A stretch of DNA of 64,000 bases from Clostridia bacterium (GCA_009929315.1 SAAS01000003.1:186001-250000); one strand, 5' to 3'; shown: positions 43,958-53,296, counted from the stretch's first letter. Made by a program: numbers and translations. Notes: generated from the sequence alone by a model not told the origin.

Positions 43958-45163
43958 ATGAAATCAATACGTCAGGTGTATAAAATCGGTTTCGGTCCCT
44001 CCAGCTCGCACACCATGGGTCCGTCTAAGGCGGCAAAGCAATTTGCCGGTCTTTGTCCCGAAGCTGACAGCTTTGAGGTTGTTTTATTCGGGTCTCTTGC
44101 CAAGACAGGCAAAGGCCATAAAACAGATGTCGCGATAACAAATGCACTTGAGCCCCTACCCGTTAATATCAGTTTTGATACCGTAACGGATAAGCTTCCT
44201 CACCAGAACACTATGGATTTCATCGGATTAAAAGACGGGAAAGAGATTTTAAGAAAGCGCTATTTCAGTATTGGCGGCGGCGATATTCTTGCGGAGGGAG
44301 AGAGCCCTGCCGAGGAGAATGAGGTTTACGAGCAAAATTCCTTTGCCGAGATTTCAAAATACTGTAAGGAGCACAATATCAGAGTCAGCGAATATGTCAG
44401 ACGCATGGAAGGCGATGATATTTTCGCATACCTGGCTGAAATTTGGGACGCAATGCAAAAAGCAATATCAGAGGGGCTTTCAAAGACCGGTATTTTGCAG
44501 GGCGGACTCAAGGTTGAAAGACGCGCGCAGCAGCTTTTTAATCAGCGCCACATGGACGAGAGCAAGTCAACATATGAAACACGCGCGGTCTGCTCCTACG
44601 CGTTTGCCGTGAGCGAGGAGAATGCGGACGGCGGAAGGATTGTGACAGCTCCAACCTGCGGCTCCTGCGGAGTTGTCCCGGCGGTACTCAAGTATTTCAA
44701 GGAAGAGAAGGGCTACAAGGATGAGAAAATTCTCGACGCTCTGGCTGTCGGCGGAATTATCGGTCTTTTAGTCAAAACAAACGCCTCAATCAGCGGCGCG
44801 GAATGCGGCTGTCAGGCAGAAATCGGTACGGCCTGCGCCATGGCGGCGGCCGCGCTGGCAGAGCTTTTCGGAATGGGGATTGATCAGATTGAGTATTCCG
44901 CAGAAATTGCAATCGAGCACCATCTGGGACTTACCTGTGACCCGATTTGCGGCTTGGTGCAAATTCCGTGCATTGAGCGAAACGCTGTTGCCGCAATGCG
45001 CGCCATTAACGCCGTGACTCTTGCCAATTTTCTTACCTTCACACGCAAAATCTCGCTTGACCTTGTTATTAAGACCATGTACGACACAGGGCGCGATTTA
45101 AACAGGAATTACCGTGAAACCGCCGATGGCGGACTTGCGAAGCTTTATAAGATTCCAACCTAG
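43958..45163 (+). CDS. sdaA: L-serine ammonia-lyase (iron-sulfur dependent, single chain)
   Basis: This enzyme deaminates L-serine to pyruvate and ammonia using a 4Fe-4S cluster. The 401 aa single chain starts with the beta-domain signature [18 protein letters not shown] and continues into the catalytic alpha part with [37 protein letters not shown] and [19 protein letters not shown]; cysteines in these blocks bind the cluster. The form is shorter than E. coli SdaA (about 454 aa). It follows the FAD enzyme by 25 bp. Together with the glycine cleavage operon it feeds pyruvate to PFOR. Confidence 0.92.
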   Translation: MKSIRQVYKIGFGPSSSHTMGPSKAAKQFAGLCPEADSFEVVLFGSLAKTGKGHKTDVAITNALEPLPVNISFDTVTDKLPHQNTMDFIGLKDGKEILRKRYFSIGGGDILAEGESPAEENEVYEQNSFAEISKYCKEHNIRVSEYVRRMEGDDIFAYLAEIWDAMQKAISEGLSKTGILQGGLKVERRAQQLFNQRHMDESKSTYETRAVCSYAFAVSEENADGGRIVTAPTCGSCGVVPAVLKYFKEEKGYKDEKILDALAVGGIIGLLVKTNASISGAECGCQAEIGTACAMAAAALAELFGMGIDQIEYSAEIAIEHHLGLTCDPICGLVQIPCIERNAVAAMRAINAVTLANFLTFTRKISLDLVIKTMYDTGRDLNRNYRETADGGLAKLYKIPT

Positions 45164-45220
45164 ATGTTGCTCTATTCTAATTTGAAAAATTAAGTCCAGA
45201 CACAACATACATTTATAACC

Positions 45221-45262
45221 GAAAGAGCCTGCCGCCCTAAAATTTGGGCTGCAGGCTCTTTC
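45221..45262. terminator. Terminator-like hairpin between sdaA and lplA
   Basis: GAAAGAGCCTGC / GCAGGCTCTTTC with an inner CCC/GGG lies between convergent genes. It lacks a long T run on either side, so termination strength is uncertain. Confidence 0.6.
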
Positions 45263-45340
45263 GCTATTATGAAATACAGAACAAAAGTTTGAAAATCACC
45301 CGTTTATGCGCAGATAGTTCCCAAAGCGAGCTTCGGAGTT

Positions 45341-46324
45341 TTATTGAGAAATTGCCGAGGCAAGGTAACTTGAAAACTCCTCGGTTTGCGCTTCGTCGCA
45401 GGGAAGGGAGGAAAGTCTGTCACGAATCAAGGCAGAAGATAGCTCACAGCCGCAAAGCCGCTCGGCAACGGCCTGAACCCACTGCGCGTTCAAAGCGTCG
45501 GAATAAAGAACCGCGTTTTTTATTACCCCGTCTGAAACGGAAAGCTGAAGCTCAAGTTCGCCGAAGGATAGCCTTGTGTGAAACTGTCTGTCATAGTCGG
45601 ATAGTCTGCTTAAAGTCCACTCTCGGCTGCCGTAATGGTCGGTTAGCTTCTGCCATTCGGCTGCGTCAAGCACCGATTCGTCGATGAATTCGACTTTGCC
45701 GCCGTAAAGCTCCTCAAGTGAGACTACAAGCGCTTTTCTCATAGCTTCAGGCGCAATCTCGGGCGCAAGCTCGCAGAGGTTAACAACGCGGGAGCGAACG
45801 CTCTCAACGCCTTTCGATTGAAGTTTTTCCTTCGAGGGTGTCAGAAACTCACCGAGCTTTGAAAGGTTTGAGGAAAGAAGAATCGTCCCGTGATGATAGT
45901 TCGCGGAGCCCTTGGAATAGTAAGCGTTGCCGGAAAACTTTCGTCCGTCTGCCAGGATATCGTTTCGCCCTGTCCGTTCTGCGTCAATCCCAAATTTTCG
46001 GGCGGCATGACAAATAACGTCGGACTGCTTTGCAACGTCATATTCTCCGCTGTGCGCGAAGAAGGTGAAGTTTAAATTTCCCAAATCGTGATAAACAGCA
46101 CCGCCACCCGAAAGACGGCGGGCAAGTTTTCCGTTCTCGGCGGCAAGAGCCTCCAGAGCGCATTCCCTCCATGCATTCTGATTTCGCCCGATAACCACCG
46201 TGTTCTCGTTCTGCCACAGATACATGAGAAGCTCGTCAGCCTTCACATATCCGAGAAGAAGCTCCTCCGCGGCTAGATTACGGTAGGGGTCAGTGCATTC
46301 GCTTATAAAAACCTTAAGTTTCAT
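45341..46324 (-). CDS. lplA: Lipoate--protein ligase
   Basis: LplA attaches free lipoate to the lysine of lipoyl proteins through lipoyl-AMP. The 327 aa enzyme has the family motif RRLSGGGAVYHDLGNLNF, the NENTVVIGRNQNAWRE block and KFSGNAYYSKGSANYHHGTI, with an accessory C-terminal domain. It is the last gene of the gcv operon, 3 bp after lpdA, and its likely substrate is GcvH K64. Position in this operon suggests the cell salvages lipoate rather than making it; no lipA or lipB is in the window. Confidence 0.92.
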   Translation of the reverse strand: MKLKVFISECTDPYRNLAAEELLLGYVKADELLMYLWQNENTVVIGRNQNAWRECALEALAAENGKLARRLSGGGAVYHDLGNLNFTFFAHSGEYDVAKQSDVICHAARKFGIDAERTGRNDILADGRKFSGNAYYSKGSANYHHGTILLSSNLSKLGEFLTPSKEKLQSKGVESVRSRVVNLCELAPEIAPEAMRKALVVSLEELYGGKVEFIDESVLDAAEWQKLTDHYGSREWTLSRLSDYDRQFHTRLSFGELELQLSVSDGVIKNAVLYSDALNAQWVQAVAERLCGCELSSALIRDRLSSLPCDEAQTEEFSSYLASAISQ

Positions 46325-46327
46325 ATT

Positions 46328-47737
46328 TTACCTTTTTGCCTTCGGCATGATGTGAACAGCGCGATCCTCAGTATCCTCAAGAGCTTCGGTCACAGCTTCG
46401 GTAAAGGTGGGATGCGGGCGGATTACGGCGAGAAGCTGCTGCACAGTCAGTTTATTTGCTATGGCGGAAGTCATCTCGCTTATCAGGTCCGAAGCTCTCG
46501 AGCACATAAGCTGAGCGCCGAGAATGACATTCGTATCAGCGTCAAAGGTGAGTTTGATGAAGCTGCGCTCCTGCCGCTCGATAACGGTTTTTCCGTTGCC
46601 GCTCATCGCGTATTTTCCGATTTTGACCTCGATTCCGCTTGCCTTAGCCTGTTCAGCCGTAAGCCCGACGGAGGCAATTTCGGGGCTTGTGAAAATGCAG
46701 GAGGGCACAACCGATAGATTGACAGGGGGTTTTTCACCAAGCATTTCGGCGATTACGTTGTGAGCCTCGGCACTCGCCGCGTGAGCAAGCTGGATGCTGC
46801 CCTCGACAGCGTCTCCTATTGCATAGATTCCCTTTTCGCTGGTTTCAAAATGTTCGTTTACGACAATTCCGCGCTGCTGAGCGATGTCTAGATTATCGGC
46901 AAACAGTCCTGCGGTATTCGGCTTTCTTCCGACAGAAACGAGAACGCTCTGCGCCCTTATCTCCGAGCTCCCGCCCTTTCCGGTGAAATGACAGCAAAGC
47001 TCGCCTCCGTCCTCGCTTATGCATTCGACAAGGCAGGAACATTGGATTGAAACTCCACGCCTTTTAAGAATCATGGAGAGATTCTGCGAAATCTCGCGGT
47101 CAAGTGTGGGGACTATGCGCTCCGCCGCTTCAAGGATAGTGACAGTGCAGCCGAGAGAGCCGAAAATTGAGGCGAACTCGACGCCGATTACGCCGCCGCC
47201 TATTATTACAAGGCTCTTAAAGTCAATCGGAGGTCCTTCTAAAAGCTCATCACTTGTAACAACGCCGCGCAGTTTAATCCCTTCAATCGGGGGGAGAGAG
47301 GGGAAGGAACCGACGGCAAGCAGAATTTTGTCCGTTTCAAGTTCAAAAGATTCCTCGCTCGAATTGAGCAAAACCCTGTTTGCAGTCAGCACCTTAGCCT
47401 GCGCAAAATAGAGGTCAACCTTGTTTGCCTTAATAAGGGCCTCTATACCGCTGCGCAATTCTTCAGTCACTTCATCGCGGCGCCTATACATGGCGGATAA
47501 ATCATAGCTCAAGCCCTCGGCAAGAATCCCGAGGCTCTCGGCATCTTTCATTTCGCGAAAGAGCTCGGCGCTGTGAAGCAGGGTCTTTGTCGGAATACAG
47601 CCGCGGTTTAAGCAGGTGCCGCCTGTTTCGCGCGCCTCAACGAGCGCCGTCTTCATTCCGTGCTGCGCCGCGGCAATTGCCGCCGTGTACCCTCCGGGTC
47701 CGGCGCCGATGATTATCAAATCGTAATGTGGGTACAT
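46328..47737 (-). CDS. lpdA: Dihydrolipoyl dehydrogenase (L-protein)
   Basis: Lpd reoxidises the dihydrolipoyl arm of GcvH and passes electrons to NAD+. The start is the ATG at 47737 after AGGAGAAAAGAA; the longer frame has no ribosome site. The 469 aa flavoprotein has the FAD motif IIGAGPGGYTAAIAAAQHG, the redox-active pair GGTCLNRGCIPTK, the NAD motif IIGGGVIGVEFASIFGSLG and the C-terminal HPTFTEAVTEAL with the catalytic His-Glu. It lies between gcvPB and lplA, so it serves as the operon's own L-protein. Confidence 0.95.
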   Translation of the reverse strand: MYPHYDLIIIGAGPGGYTAAIAAAQHGMKTALVEARETGGTCLNRGCIPTKTLLHSAELFREMKDAESLGILAEGLSYDLSAMYRRRDEVTEELRSGIEALIKANKVDLYFAQAKVLTANRVLLNSSEESFELETDKILLAVGSFPSLPPIEGIKLRGVVTSDELLEGPPIDFKSLVIIGGGVIGVEFASIFGSLGCTVTILEAAERIVPTLDREISQNLSMILKRRGVSIQCSCLVECISEDGGELCCHFTGKGGSSEIRAQSVLVSVGRKPNTAGLFADNLDIAQQRGIVVNEHFETSEKGIYAIGDAVEGSIQLAHAASAEAHNVIAEMLGEKPPVNLSVVPSCIFTSPEIASVGLTAEQAKASGIEVKIGKYAMSGNGKTVIERQERSFIKLTFDADTNVILGAQLMCSRASDLISEMTSAIANKLTVQQLLAVIRPHPTFTEAVTEALEDTEDRAVHIMPKAKR

Positions 47738-47790
47738 TTCTTTTCTCCTAAACAAAGCCGACAAACCTAAAAGTCGGAGGATGGATTGAT

Positions 47791-49233
47791 TTATTCGCCC
47801 GCACTCCAGCGAAGGCGGGGATTGCGTGCCGCGGATACCTCATCGGGGCGTCTAATGGGCGTTTTCTGCGGCAGTGTATGCATAAGCTCGGGATTTTTGA
47901 CAGCCTCGTCGTAAACGGCAAGGAAAATATCCGCCGCTTCGTCAAGAGCTTCTTTGCTTTCCGTTTCGGTTGGCTCCGCCATAAGCGCCTCATGGACGAT
48001 CAGCGGGAAATACATCGTCGGCGGATGGATTCCTCTGTCCAGAAGTGCCTTTGAAATATCCATTGCCGTAAAGCCCTGCTGTTTTGCCTCATTTTCAAGT
48101 GTCATCACAAATTCGTGCATGCAAATTCCCTCATGAGCTATCGTGTACTTCTCGGAAAGGCGCTTTTTGAAGTAATTTGCCGCCAAAACCGCATGCGTTG
48201 CGGCATAAGGAATTCCTTCCCTGCCGAGGGTAAGAATATAAGTCAAAGCCCGAACAAGCACAAGAAAGTTACCGTAAAACGATTTGACCTTGCCTATGCT
48301 CTCAGCAAAATCTGCATTCAAGGATTGCTCTGCATTTGCGCTGACCGCAAGCGGTATGGGTAGGTAGGGTGCCAAAAACGCCTTGCAGCCGACAGCACCG
48401 CTTCCCGGACCGCCGCCGCCGTGTGGGGTCGCAAAGGTTTTATGGAGATTTAAATGAACGCAGTCAAAACCCATGTCGCCGGGGCGGACAAGACCCATAA
48501 CGGCGTTGAGATTCGCGCCGTCGTAATAACAAAGCCCTCCCGCCTCGTGGACAATCTTCGTAATCTCCAAAATGTTCTTATCAAAGATGCCAAGAGTGTT
48601 GGGGTTTGTCAGCATGAGCCCAGCGGTGTCCTCGCCCACGGCCTGCCGCAGTTTTTCCAAATCTACACAGCCGTCCTCACCTGAGGGAATACTTACAACG
48701 GTCATGCCGCACATCGCGGCTGTCGCCGGATTGGTGCCGTGGGAGCTGTCGGGTACGATTACCTTTGTACGTTTTGAGCCTTCGTCGCGCATTTCGTGGT
48801 ATTTCTTGATGAGCAGCACACCCGTAAATTCGCCGTGGGCGCCCGCCGCAGGCTGGAAGGTCATCGCGTCCATGCCCGTAATCTCGCAAAAGAGCTTTTC
48901 GGACCTTGTTAGAACCTCGATACAGCCCTGTGCGGTTTTGATTGGCTGAAGCGGATGAATTTCGGCGAAGCCCGAAAGAGCCGCGACTTTTTCGTCTATT
49001 TTCGGATTGTACTTCATGGTGCAGCTTCCGAGAGGATAGAAACCGTTATTTACACCGTAAGCGCGGCGCTCAAGCTCTGAATAGTGACGGCTGACGTCGT
49101 TTTCAGAAAGCTCGGGCAGGCGCGCGTTTGTCTTACGGCTCAAGTCGGCGGAAAGTGTTATCTTCGGCACGTCACATTCGGGCAGATAGACCGAGCCGCG
49201 ACCGGCGATACTTTTTTCAAAGAGAGTTTTCAT
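47791..49233 (-). CDS. gcvPB: Glycine dehydrogenase (decarboxylating) subunit 2
   Basis: This is the PLP-binding half of the split P-protein, which decarboxylates glycine and loads the aminomethyl group on GcvH. The 480 aa protein has GSCTMKYNPKIDEKVAAL near the start and the PLP lysine region VHLNLHKTFATPHGGGGPGS. Its first codons overlap the gcvPA stop by 4 bases. The C terminus is slightly longer than usual, with R/P-rich residues ending RRPDEVSAARNPRLRWSAGE, which is normal for PB. Confidence 0.96.
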   Translation of the reverse strand: MKTLFEKSIAGRGSVYLPECDVPKITLSADLSRKTNARLPELSENDVSRHYSELERRAYGVNNGFYPLGSCTMKYNPKIDEKVAALSGFAEIHPLQPIKTAQGCIEVLTRSEKLFCEITGMDAMTFQPAAGAHGEFTGVLLIKKYHEMRDEGSKRTKVIVPDSSHGTNPATAAMCGMTVVSIPSGEDGCVDLEKLRQAVGEDTAGLMLTNPNTLGIFDKNILEITKIVHEAGGLCYYDGANLNAVMGLVRPGDMGFDCVHLNLHKTFATPHGGGGPGSGAVGCKAFLAPYLPIPLAVSANAEQSLNADFAESIGKVKSFYGNFLVLVRALTYILTLGREGIPYAATHAVLAANYFKKRLSEKYTIAHEGICMHEFVMTLENEAKQQGFTAMDISKALLDRGIHPPTMYFPLIVHEALMAEPTETESKEALDEAADIFLAVYDEAVKNPELMHTLPQKTPIRRPDEVSAARNPRLRWSAGE

Positions 49234-50552
49234 TTTTCCGACACCTCCCGCAAAACGCTTACAAGCAGGTCGATCTCTTTTTTTGTGTTAAGCTCGGTAG
49301 CGCACCAGAGAATCCCGCCGTCCTTTAGGGGAAGACCGCCGAGTATGCCCTTTTCTTCGAGGGCGTCGAAAAGCGCTTCGTGACTTACGGGACATTCCGT
49401 TACAAATTCGTGGAAAAACTCGCCCTTGTAACGAAGTGAAAACCCGCTGATTGCAGAGATTTCGGCGGCCATGTAATGCGCCTTTGAAAGACATTGTGTG
49501 GCAGCGTTTTTAAGCCCCTCGGGACCCATTGCCGCGAGATACACTGCGGCGGTGGTCGCGCAAAGCGCCTGATTTGAGCAAATATTGCTGCTGGCCTTCT
49601 CGCGGCGGATGTGCTGCTCCCTTGCTTGCAGGGTCAGAACAAAGGCGCGATTCCCGTCGGTATCCGTGGTTTCGCCGACTATGCGCCCGGGCAGCCTTCG
49701 CATCATGGCACTTGTCGCCGCCATAAAGCCGAGGTAAGGTCCGCCGAAGGACAGCGGCATACCGAGACTCTGTCCTTCGCCGACCGCAACATCCGCACCG
49801 CACTCGGCGGGGGTTTTTATAAGAGCCGCCGCAATCGGATTAACTCCCATTATGAGCTTTGCGCCAGCTTCGTGAACTAGCCGACCAATGGCCTCGGCAT
49901 CCTCGATAAGACCGTAGAAGTTGGGTTGGGCAAGATAAACGCCGCTGACGGTTTCATCAAGCATGCCGCGAAGGGCGTCAATGTCAGTCAAACCTTCCTT
50001 CTCGGGGATTATCAGCATTTCGGCGTTCGCTCCCCAGCAATAGGTCTTAATAACACTTATTACGTCGGGATGAGCGGCGGAGCTGACAAGCGTTTTAGTG
50101 CGCTTGCGCTCGCGGCACATGGCGGCTGCTTCGGCGGCGGCACTCGCCCCGTCATATACAGAGGCGTTTGATACGTCCATCCCCGTAAGCTCGCATATCA
50201 TGGTTTGATATTCAAAAATTGATTGTAAAATACCCTGTGAGATTTCCGCCTGATAGGGAGTGTAAGCGGTCACAAAGGTTTCCTTTGAGTTGACCGCACT
50301 GACAATTGCGGGGATATAGTGGCGATAGGCCCCCGCGCCACGGAAAATTGTCGGAAATACCTTGTTTTTTGCCGCCAGTGATGACATCTCACGCAAAACC
50401 TCAAGCTCACTCAGACCGCTCGGAATATCGAGCCCGTTTTTTAGGACAAGCTCCGAAGGAACAGCGGAATAAAGCTCTTCGGTTGAGTTCAGTCCGATGG
50501 CGCTGAGCATTTGCGCCTTTTGATCCTCCGTTATTGAAAGGTAATGGCCCAT
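49230..50552 (-). CDS. gcvPA: Glycine dehydrogenase (decarboxylating) subunit 1
   Basis: This is the non-PLP half of the split P-protein and pairs with gcvPB. The start is the ATG at 50552, preceded by AGGAGGAATAGGC. The 440 aa protein starts MGHYLSITEDQKAQMLSAIG and has GAGAYRHYIPAIVSAV, YTPYQAEISQGILQSIFEYQ and GIPLVF-like LGMPLSFGGPYLGFMA. The split form is typical of Firmicutes and archaea. It lies between gcvH and gcvPB with overlaps at both ends. Confidence 0.96.
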   Translation of the reverse strand: MGHYLSITEDQKAQMLSAIGLNSTEELYSAVPSELVLKNGLDIPSGLSELEVLREMSSLAAKNKVFPTIFRGAGAYRHYIPAIVSAVNSKETFVTAYTPYQAEISQGILQSIFEYQTMICELTGMDVSNASVYDGASAAAEAAAMCRERKRTKTLVSSAAHPDVISVIKTYCWGANAEMLIIPEKEGLTDIDALRGMLDETVSGVYLAQPNFYGLIEDAEAIGRLVHEAGAKLIMGVNPIAAALIKTPAECGADVAVGEGQSLGMPLSFGGPYLGFMAATSAMMRRLPGRIVGETTDTDGNRAFVLTLQAREQHIRREKASSNICSNQALCATTAAVYLAAMGPEGLKNAATQCLSKAHYMAAEISAISGFSLRYKGEFFHEFVTECPVSHEALFDALEEKGILGGLPLKDGGILWCATELNTKKEIDLLVSVLREVSEK

Positions 50553-50554
50553 GC

Positions 50555-50935
50555 CTATTCCTCCTCGGCGCAAAAAGCCTCGTATTCTTCGGCGCTCATA
50601 AGTTCACCCTTGCTGATAGTAACCTCGACCTTAATGAGCCAAGCACCGTAAGGATCGTCGTTGATAAGTCCGGGCTCGTCAAGCAGTTCCTCGTTAACCT
50701 CCAGAACGGTTCCGTCCAGAGGGGCGATAACGTCAGAAACAGCCTTAACGCTTTCAACATCGCCGAAGGCTTCGTCAGCCGTAATTTCGTCTCCGACAAG
50801 CGGGAGATTTACAAAAACCAGCTTGCCGAGCTTCTGCTGAGCAAAATCCGTAAGTCCGATTTTTGCCGTTCCGTCGCTTAAGAGTTCAACCCACTCGTGG
50901 GTTTCGGAGTATTTAAGGTTTTTGGGTGTGTTCAT
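50555..50935 (-). CDS. gcvH: Glycine cleavage system H protein
   Basis: GcvH carries a lipoyl arm that shuttles the aminomethyl group between P, T and L proteins. The 126 aa protein has the lipoyl lysine K64 in [18 protein letters not shown] and the usual start [18 protein letters not shown]. It follows gcvT and overlaps the ribosome-binding region of gcvPA. LplA and LpdA in the same operon modify and recycle its lipoyl group. Confidence 0.97.
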   Translation of the reverse strand: MNTPKNLKYSETHEWVELLSDGTAKIGLTDFAQQKLGKLVFVNLPLVGDEITADEAFGDVESVKAVSDVIAPLDGTVLEVNEELLDEPGLINDDPYGAWLIKVEVTISKGELMSAEEYEAFCAEEE

Positions 50936-50962
50936 GTCTGGTTCTCCTTGTATTTTTGTATT

Positions 50963-52045
50963 TTATGATTTTTTATAGAAGGGGAGAGCGGTTACTTCGG
51001 CGTCGACACGGCGGCCGCGCACGTCAACTGAAACATGAGTTCCGACGGTACAGAAAACCTTGTCTATCAGAGCCATGGCGTAAGCGCCGTTCAGATACGG
51101 CAGGAAGGTTCCGGAGGTCGTTTCGCCGATAATATCGTCACCGATGAAAACAGAGCTGTGTTCGCGAATTATGCCGCGTCCGATAACCTTGAGCCCCACT
51201 CTCGTGATTTGAGGCTCGCCCTTTGCAACAAGGGCGCTTTTGCCGATAAAATCGTCTTTTTCAAGCTTCACGCCGAAATCAAGAACGGTTTCGAGAGGAG
51301 TAATCGTGTCGTCCATTTCGTGACCGTAGAGTGGCATGGCCGCCTCCAGACGAAGGGTGTCGCGTGCACCGAGACCGCAGGGAATCAGTCCCTCGTCCTT
51401 ACCGGCTGAAAGCAGAGCGTTCCAAAGTGAAAGAGCGTCCGCCGCCGCGCAGTAAAGCTCATAGCCGTGCTCACCGGTGTAGCCCGTCTGCGAAACAAGG
51501 CAGTCTATCCCCGCGACCTTAACGCCGTCCAAAAAGGTGTAGTATTTTTGGGGAATATTTTCCTCATCAGTCAGCTTAGAAAGTATTTCCTTCGATTTAG
51601 GACCCTGAAGTGCAATTTGCGCCAGCGAATCGGAAATATCCTCAAGAACAACGTCACCGAAAGAATGACTTTTCATAAATTCAAAGTCCTTTTCGCGGTT
51701 CGAGGCATTAACAACCACCAGATACTTATTCTGTCCCATGCGGTAAATAAGCAAATCATCCACAACACCGCCTTTTTCATTGCACATCGGACTGTAACGC
51801 ACCCGCCCGTCCGTCATGCTTGTAAAATCGTTGGTGAAAAGGTAGTTGATGTTTTTGAGCGCGTCCTTACCGCTCATCATTATTTCACCCATGTGGGACA
51901 CGTCGAAAAGACCGGCTTTTTGCCGAACGGCGAGGTGTTCCTCAATTATGTCCGTATACTGAACGGGCATTGAGTACCCCGCAAAGGGAACCATTTTTGC
52001 TCCCGCCTCAACATGGAAATCATACAGCGGTGTTTTCTTTTCCAT
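50963..52045 (-). CDS. gcvT: Glycine cleavage system T protein (aminomethyltransferase)
   Basis: GcvT moves the methylene group from H-protein to tetrahydrofolate and releases ammonia. The start at 52045 gives MEKKTPLYDFHVEAGAKMVP (360 aa), with DVSHMGEIMMSGKDAL, SQTGYTGEHGYELYC and LGARDTLRLEAAMPLYGHE. The ribosome site is weak (GCGAGATGTGT) and an ATG at 52051 is a close alternative. It is the first gene of the gcv operon and lies 16 bp after the riboswitch terminator. Confidence 0.95.
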   Translation of the reverse strand: MEKKTPLYDFHVEAGAKMVPFAGYSMPVQYTDIIEEHLAVRQKAGLFDVSHMGEIMMSGKDALKNINYLFTNDFTSMTDGRVRYSPMCNEKGGVVDDLLIYRMGQNKYLVVVNASNREKDFEFMKSHSFGDVVLEDISDSLAQIALQGPKSKEILSKLTDEENIPQKYYTFLDGVKVAGIDCLVSQTGYTGEHGYELYCAAADALSLWNALLSAGKDEGLIPCGLGARDTLRLEAAMPLYGHEMDDTITPLETVLDFGVKLEKDDFIGKSALVAKGEPQITRVGLKVIGRGIIREHSSVFIGDDIIGETTSGTFLPYLNGAYAMALIDKVFCTVGTHVSVDVRGRRVDAEVTALPFYKKS

Positions 52046-52060
52046 ACACATCTCGCTTTC

Positions 52061-52103
52061 TAAAAACAAAATCGGAGGCGCACCAAATAAAGGTGCGTCT
52101 CCG
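52061..52103 (-). terminator. Expression-platform terminator of the glycine riboswitch
   Basis: On the minus strand CGGAGACGCACC and GGTGCGCCTCCG pair around TTTATTT, followed by ATTTTGTTTTT. It sits between the aptamers and gcvT. Confidence 0.88.
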
Positions 52104-52278
52104 TTGGGTTACCTGAAAGATTCTTCCCCTGAAGGGGAATTGCTTCTTCGGTGCCAATTTAATGGCTTTTCGAAGTTTCGTCCAGACCCGGTCCTTTTGC
52201 CTGAGAGCTTGTCGCAGTTTCTCCTTCGGCGCCAAATCGCAGTGATTTGATCTCTCCCGAGTCCTTCATCCGAAATAT
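52104..52278 (-). promoter_or_regulatory. Tandem glycine riboswitch upstream of gcvT
   Basis: Glycine aptamers switch on gcv expression when glycine is high. On the minus strand aptamer 1 reads ACTCGGGAGAGATC, GGCGCCGAAGGAGAAACTGC and CTCTCAGGCAAAAGGACCG. Aptamer 2 has GGTCTGGACGAAAC, GGCACCGAAGAAGCAA and CTTTCAGGTAACCCAACGGA. The conserved GCGCCGAAGGnGnAA and CTCTCAGGnAAAAGGAC strings identify the class. Aptamer 2 deviates at its first strand, where GGAGAG would be expected. Confidence 0.95.
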
Positions 52279-52291
52279 TAAGTTCAGCTTT

Positions 52292-52320
52292 AGTTTAGCA
52301 CCACCTGCAAACCCTGTCAA
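52292..52320 (-). promoter_or_regulatory. Promoter of the gcv operon
   Basis: On the minus strand TTGACA (52320-52315), a 17 bp spacer and TAAACT (52297-52292) place the start near 52285, just before aptamer 1. Confidence 0.75.
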
Positions 52321-52390
52321 TAAAATAAAGGAATAAATGAATATTGTCTCGGCAGCTAAAGTATGCTAAAGTATGCGTGGAATAATCTCC

Positions 52391-52530
52391 GTCTGCGGAC
52401 ATTATACTGATTTTAAAAATATACCACAACGGCGCTTTGCGCCTGTGGTATAATGCCCGCAGACGGACATTATACTGATTTTAAAAATATACCACAACGG
52501 CGTTTGCGCCTGTGCTATAATACCCGTAAG
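52391..52530. repeat. Tandem pair of a ~68 bp palindromic unit
   Basis: Unit 1 (about 52396-52463) and unit 2 (about 52464-52530) share CGGACATTATACTGATTTTA and the following ATATACCACAACGGCG almost exactly, differing by a 1-base deletion and a few substitutions near the 3' end. Each unit holds an inner hairpin, ATACCACA-acGGCGC-ttt-GCGCCtg-TGGTAT in unit 1. GTCTGCGGaCATTATAC (52391-52407) and GTATAATGcCCGCAGAC (52448-52464) form an outer 17 bp inverted repeat with one mismatch around unit 1. Each unit ends in a TATAAT that could act as a -10 box. Origin (REP/MITE-like or duplicated promoter) is unknown. Confidence 0.85.
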
Positions 52531-52545
52531 ACGCAGGGGGCTTCA

Positions 52546-53217
52546 ATGTTAATCAAAAAAATTACTTACCGAGCACTGTACCTATGTGCGGTGCTCTTAG
52601 CACTGACGGCTATAGTCGCGGAATTCAGCCCGAAAATCGAGGTTTTTGCGCTTGCAAAGCTCACCCTGAGTGCCTTGTTTATAGCTATTTTAGTTCTAGC
52701 CGCACGGCTTCGCAACAGCATAACACAAAGCGGAGAGCGAAGGCGCCGAACAGTCCGCGCCACCTTCTGGGCGATTTTCGCATTTTATTTGTTTTATCTA
52801 ATCTGGCTTTTATTCTTTGACGGCTCATATAACCGAATTGCCTCAGATACAGGCTTTTCGACCTACATTACGCTGAAAACAAATTTTGTTCCCTTTGTAA
52901 CCATCCGCCGATATCTAAGCAATATCTCAAGCGATACTTACGCTTCCTCAGCCCTTTTTAATCTCGTCGGTAATCTTGCCGCTTTCATGCCGCTGGGCTT
53001 TTTCTGTCCGCTGCTCATTAAAATTCTCAGAAATACTTGGGTTTTTATACCTCTGCTGCTCGTTGGTATCGCCGGAATCGAGGGCTTGCAGCTTCTTCTT
53101 CGGGTAGGCAGTTGTGATATCGACGATCTCATACTAAATTCGCTGGGAGCCCTTTTTATTTACTTTCTTATGAAACTGCCCATAGCACAAAGATTCTCAA
53201 AACGCTTGGATTCCTAA
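52546..53217 (+). CDS. VanZ-like family membrane protein
   Basis: VanZ-like proteins are small integral membrane proteins; VanZ of enterococci gives low teicoplanin resistance, but most homologues have no known role. From the ATG at 52546 (after GCAGGGGGCTTCA) the protein is 223 aa with about five to six TM segments. The family pattern is NFVPFVTI, NLVGNLAAFMPLGFFCPLL and GIEGLQLLLRVGSCDIDDLI. The open frame upstream to 52453 crosses the palindromic repeat and is rejected. It is monocistronic. Confidence 0.85.
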   Translation: MLIKKITYRALYLCAVLLALTAIVAEFSPKIEVFALAKLTLSALFIAILVLAARLRNSITQSGERRRRTVRATFWAIFAFYLFYLIWLLFFDGSYNRIASDTGFSTYITLKTNFVPFVTIRRYLSNISSDTYASSALFNLVGNLAAFMPLGFFCPLLIKILRNTWVFIPLLLVGIAGIEGLQLLLRVGSCDIDDLILNSLGALFIYFLMKLPIAQRFSKRLDS

Positions 53218-53249
53218 GGACAAAGAGCCTCGGCTCTTTGTCCTTTTTT
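53218..53249 (+). terminator. Terminator after the VanZ-like gene
   Basis: A perfect stem, GGACAAAGAGCC / GGCTCTTTGTCC, with a 2-base loop and six T follows the stop codon directly. Confidence 0.92.
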
Positions 53250-53296
53250 GCGCGCTGATTGCTGATGAAAAAACTTTAAAAAAATATAAAAAGGTC

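Noticed and set aside
52453..52545. N-terminal extension of the VanZ-like protein
   Set aside because: It runs through the palindromic repeat and promoter-like sequence; a better start lies at 52546.
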